Positions 59,233 through 62,807 of a stretch of DNA of 62,807 bases are shown here, piece by piece (the stretch's first letter is position 1; every line of letters starts with the position of its first letter). A program made the position numbers and the translations under genes. This DNA comes from Helicostylum pulchrum. Lineage: Eukaryota > Mucoromycota > Mucoromycetes > Mucorales > Mucoraceae. The DNA lies in contig JAIXMO010000091.1 in NCBI GenBank assembly GCA_025677825.1, positions 1 through 62,807 of the forward strand, written 5' to 3'. The notes beneath the pieces are model-generated. The model ran no database searches. It was not told the DNA's origin and worked only from the letters and a program-made list of their open reading frames with translations.

Positions 59233-61116
59233 ATGTATCTCCCAGCAGAGATTATTAAACAAGTAGGCGAATACTTGACACTCACAGAACAAGGGTCTTG
59301 TATACGCGTTTGTTATGCTTGGTATGGACCGTTTCTAGACTTGTTATATACCAAAGTGCACATTCGAAGCCGTAATCAGTTCCGGTTATTTTACTCTACT
59401 ATTCAAGCATCTCGTCAAATTGAGGATCCTCTTGGTGATCACGTAAAGGAATTAACGTTTGCATACGATACGGGAACACATAAGGAGCCACATGCTGTTG
59501 GAATAACGCGCGATGAATTAGAAAGTTTTCCGGATTTATTTCGACACTTGCAAGTATTGGATTTCGAGCCTAAACTTTGGAAATATATGCGATACAGCGA
59601 TAAATTATCAAACATGAAACAACTAAAGAGGTTGCCTACCATAACTAAGCAAAGTTTGTTTCAACCCATCATTGACAATCTAGCTTCTCAATTAACTTAT
59701 TTATCGCTTGGTGGAGAAAGTTTAGGCTATATTTTGAATAACAACCTGACCACCTCTATTTGGACACGCATGCCAAAACTTGAACGACTTGAAATTCAAG
59801 GAAATAATCATGTTAATTTAAATGTAAAGATGTTGATGGCATTAGGAGCACAATTGCCTAGGTTAAAGCATCTTGTACTTGGGTGTGTTACTTTACCTTT
59901 GGACGAACATGATATGGGATCTACGACAACGTTTCCGTTATTTACGTCAGCAGTATCTCTAACTTTAAAGGACGTTCACCTCAAGAATTGGAAAATGATT
60001 ACGTTTTTAAGTTTGGCATTTTACCACGTTGAAGTATTGGATTTTGATGTTACATTTGACTGGTTTTATAACGAAAATGTAACGATTGAATTATATGAAC
60101 AATCTATGGATGCATGTATGGGATTTGCACAATTGTGTATATTTTTGAAGAAGATTATATTTAGAAAGATTAGTACATCAGTATTTCCATTCCCGTATGA
60201 TGCATTTTTTCAAGAGATTGCGGATATTCATAGTAATAATGTAAAAGTAGAGATGACGGATTATGCCTGGTGGTCAACAATTGATCCAGTTTCATCCTTT
60301 AAATCGGTTACAGTACAAACAGGATTATTATCAAAGGCAAACTTAAAGTGGTCGTGGACTGGTAAAAAGACGGATATATCGTTATTTAGAAATTTCAAAC
60401 TTTGTAAACATTTAACTGAATTAAAATTGGATTGTGATATACAACTAAAAAATGGAGTTAGACTTGATTTATTACTAGAAAATGTGGAACAATTGGAAAA
60501 GTTACACCTATCAAATGTATTAGTTACGACTAGTAAACACTACGAAAAATCAAAAAAGTATAGGCTACAACTATTAGATTTAAATCAAGCTATATTGGGT
60601 AATCATTTAATGGATTATATATCACAATTTTGTACCAGCTTGCAAGATTTATGGATATCAAACTCTGTGCAAGAAAAACCGCGTAGATCTGCTTTTATAG
60701 TTATTCGTATGCCTGACCACAGGTTCAAAACTATTAAATTAAACTCACTTCATTTAAACCCAGGTGGCAGTCGTGGTAAATCTGAAGTACCCATTTCATT
60801 ACTCTCTTTTTATGAATCAACAAGATATAATCGACAAATTGAAAGAAAGAAAGAAACAGCACCAGAGATGTGGAGATTTTATCATATTCATAAGACACCA
60901 CACGTTAAAAAACAACTAAGAAGATTATCAACTAAAGAAGCTGCTGTTATTGCCAACTTTGAAATGAACGAAAAGAAGTGGAAAATTGTCAAAAACTCAA
61001 GTGCAAGAAAGTCATTTCAAGATGAAAAATTATGGGAAAAGGATATTCAATTTGGTGCCATTTTGCTACTATGTAAATCTGTTGATAACTTTGAATTTAA
61101 CGAACTGCAACTTTAG
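59233..61116 (+). CDS. F-box/LRR-like protein
   Basis: One exon of 627 residues. I start at the ATG 59233 (MYLPAEIIKQVGEYLTLTEQ), because the open frame upstream is only a translated pyrimidine tract. Residues 1-45 form an F-box-like motif: LPAEIIKQVGEYL, then GSCIRVCYAWYGPFLDLLY. Degenerate leucine-rich repeats follow (LEIQGNNHVNLNVKMLMALG, LPRLKHLVLGCVTLPLDEHD, LTELKLDCDI, LEKLHLSNV and LQDLWISNS). The C-terminal 120 residues are charged. Such proteins are usually SCF ubiquitin-ligase substrate adaptors binding Skp1; large lineage-specific families occur in Mucoromycota. The target is unknown. No introns, unlike most neighbours. Confidence 0.85.
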   Translation: MYLPAEIIKQVGEYLTLTEQGSCIRVCYAWYGPFLDLLYTKVHIRSRNQFRLFYSTIQASRQIEDPLGDHVKELTFAYDTGTHKEPHAVGITRDELESFPDLFRHLQVLDFEPKLWKYMRYSDKLSNMKQLKRLPTITKQSLFQPIIDNLASQLTYLSLGGESLGYILNNNLTTSIWTRMPKLERLEIQGNNHVNLNVKMLMALGAQLPRLKHLVLGCVTLPLDEHDMGSTTTFPLFTSAVSLTLKDVHLKNWKMITFLSLAFYHVEVLDFDVTFDWFYNENVTIELYEQSMDACMGFAQLCIFLKKIIFRKISTSVFPFPYDAFFQEIADIHSNNVKVEMTDYAWWSTIDPVSSFKSVTVQTGLLSKANLKWSWTGKKTDISLFRNFKLCKHLTELKLDCDIQLKNGVRLDLLLENVEQLEKLHLSNVLVTTSKHYEKSKKYRLQLLDLNQAILGNHLMDYISQFCTSLQDLWISNSVQEKPRRSAFIVIRMPDHRFKTIKLNSLHLNPGGSRGKSEVPISLLSFYESTRYNRQIERKKETAPEMWRFYHIHKTPHVKKQLRRLSTKEAAVIANFEMNEKKWKIVKNSSARKSFQDEKLWEKDIQFGAILLLCKSVDNFEFNELQL

Positions 61117-61248
61117 ACGTCACCATCTCTTTTTTGTACATACACTTTAAATTTCCCACGCTTTCATTTTAATAGACCTTTTTTTTTCGCTTTCCTTTTT
61201 TTTTTTCCTCTTTTTTATTTGACAACAATATATACAAATATAATAAAA

Positions 61249-62738
61249 ATGATGAATAAATTAATCAGACCTCAAGTATTAAAGCCTTTGGTTTTAAACA
61301 GTAGATCTTATGCTGCTACTGCCGTACAAGCAAACGATGGTATCCAACAAGGTGTTGCTTATTCACATCTTTTAAAGAGAGAATCTGCTGAAGCCTTTCG
61401 TTCTCCCGAGCTTGCTCATATGAGTGCCAATAATAGTAAGTGACTAGTATGATTATCTAGTAAACTGGACCTGACATAATATGATATAGGCGAAACCAAA
61501 AAGATGAATCTATTTCAAGCAGTAAATGATGCAATGTCTATTGCATTAACAACAGATGAAAGAGCCGGTAGGTTTCACCGTATGTAACATTTATATAAAC
61601 ATACATCTAAAAAAAAATCAATCTTTAGTTGTATTTGGTGAAGATGTTTCCTTTGGTGGCGTATTTAGAGCCACTTCTGGTTTGGCTGAACAATTTGGTC
61701 GTGATCGTGTTTTCAATACACCTTTGACAGAACAAGGTATTGCTGGTTTCGCTGTTGGTATGGCTTCTGTTGGACATACAGCTATTGCAGAGATTCAATT
61801 TGCCGATTATATTTTTCCTGCCTTTGATCAGGTACCGTATACATATAATAAAGAGATTATATATGTAAAAGAAACTAACGCCTTTATATATATATAAGCT
61901 TGTAAATGAAGCAGCTAAATTCCGTTATAGATCTGGAAATCAATTTAACGTTGGTGGTTTAACTATTCGTTCACCTTCTTCTGCAGTTGGTCATGGTGGT
62001 CATTATCACTCTCAAAGTCCTGAAGCATTTTTCACTCACTGTCCTGGATTAAAGGTAAGAAAAAAAAAATTAAAAAAAAAATTCTCACAATTCGAATATT
62101 TTCTCACGCATATAATTGTTACACACAGGTAGTAACACCAAGAAGTCCTATTCAAGCCAAAGGTTTACTTTTAGCTTCCATTAGAGATAGGAACCCCGTT
62201 ATCTTTTTTGAGCCCAAAATTCTTTATCGTGCTGCAGGTAATTTATTAAATATTGTCTATTCTGTAGTGTACCACTAAACATGATTACTGTATTATAGTT
62301 GAAGAAGTACCTGTTGCAGATTATGAGCTTCCATTAGGTAAAGCAGAAGTGATTAAAAAAGGTACAGATGTCACTGTTGTTGGTTATGGCTCGCAAATCT
62401 ATACACTTGAAAATGCAATTCAATTAGCAGAGCAAAAGATGCCTGGTTTGAGTTGTGAATTAATTGATTTACGTACTATTATGCCTTGGGATGTTGAGAC
62501 TGTAGTTGAGTCCGTTAGAAAGACCGGTCGCTTAGTTGTTTCTCATGAAGCTCCCAAGACTGCTGGTGTTGGTGCTGAAATCGCTTCTACTGTAATGGAA
62601 AACTGTTTCTTAAATTTAGAAGCTCCTATTCAACGTGTTTGTGGTTGGGATACTCCTTTTCCTTTAGTATATGAAAAGTTTTACGTTCCTAGTATGATTC
62701 GTTGTTATGATGCAATTAAAACTGCTGTCAATTATTAG
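61249..62738 (+). CDS. BCKDHB: Branched-chain 2-oxoacid dehydrogenase E1 beta subunit (mitochondrial)
   Basis: Six exons: 61249-61435, 61490-61567, 61629-61831, 61899-62054, 62129-62237 and 62299-62738, giving 390 residues. The start [20 protein letters not shown] is basic, without acids, a mitochondrial presequence. Family blocks: [91 protein letters not shown] and [27 protein letters not shown] favours BCKD E1-beta over pyruvate dehydrogenase E1-beta. With E1-alpha it decarboxylates the 2-oxoacids of Leu, Ile and Val in the matrix using ThDP. All introns are 54-74 nt. The stop is followed by AATAAAAATAAAT, a likely polyadenylation region. Confidence 0.95.
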
Positions 62739-62807
62739 AGCGTCACAAATAATCATATAAAAGAATAAAAATAAATTTTCACTGCTACTCTTTTTTTTTT
62801 TTTTTTG

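Noticed and set aside
1..62807. CRISPR arrays, rRNA genes, tRNA genes, bacterial operons
   Set aside because: No regularly spaced repeats, no rRNA-like blocks and no credible tRNA folds were seen. The genome is fungal.

Overview
The window is a compact, AT-rich eukaryotic segment, almost certainly from an early-diverging fungus of the Mucoromycota (Mucorales-like). The evidence is short GT-AG introns of about 50-90 nt in nearly every gene, short intergenic spaces, and typical fungal housekeeping genes. Degenerate Tc1/mariner, LTR and Fanzor remnants are also present. Genus and species cannot be fixed from the sequence. All exon coordinates were derived by hand from splice signals, reading frame and family conservation.

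Layout, left to right. 1-2708 (+): 3' part of eIF3a. 4478-5479 (+): homeobox regulator. 6150-6986 (+): tri-snRNP factor Snu23/ZMAT2, converging on 7010-9261 (-): SM protein Sly1. 9563-11778 (-): a bacterial-type L-lactate permease. 13644-15290 and 15964-17568 (-): tandem paralogous fucose-permease-like transporters. 17.6-22.3 kb holds no clear intact gene but contains copy 1 of a 1056-bp inverted repeat. 22337-24090 (+): NIPA Mg2+ transporter, converging on 24270-26412 (-): an ADF-H plus PH domain actin-associated protein. 29132-29605 (+): secreted Cys-rich protein with a collagen-like tail. 30101-31517 (-): PDCD2-like ribosome biogenesis chaperone.

31.9-39.4 kb is an accessory island. It contains three co-oriented unknown genes (here called X, Y, Z; Z is decayed), with copy 2 of the 1056-bp repeat lying across the end of X and all of Y. 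Next come a Tc1/mariner transposase relic, a 387-bp solo LTR with a 5-bp target-site duplication, and a decaying Fanzor (eukaryotic TnpB-like, RNA-guided nuclease family) at 37.45-39.39 kb. The Fanzor relic still shows all of its recognisable catalytic and zinc-ribbon residues.

39628-41166 (+): LSM14/Scd6 P-body protein. 41230-43145 (-): RutG/UraA-like nucleobase permease. 43434-45267 (-): conserved protein with ATP-grasp-like features. 47012-52485 (+): full-length ABCC/MRP transporter. 54822-57186 (+): Sel1-repeat protein. 57498-57947 (+): small membrane protein. 58300-58923 (+): ribosomal protein eS7. 59233-61116 (+): F-box/LRR-like protein. 61249-62738 (+): mitochondrial branched-chain 2-oxoacid dehydrogenase E1-beta.

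The genes do not form one pathway. Several group by theme: translation and RNA (eIF3a, Snu23, PDCD2, LSM14, eS7) and membrane transport (LldP, two FHS porters, NIPA, NCS2, ABCC). The most interesting part is the 32-39 kb island with the Fanzor relic and the duplicated unknown genes.
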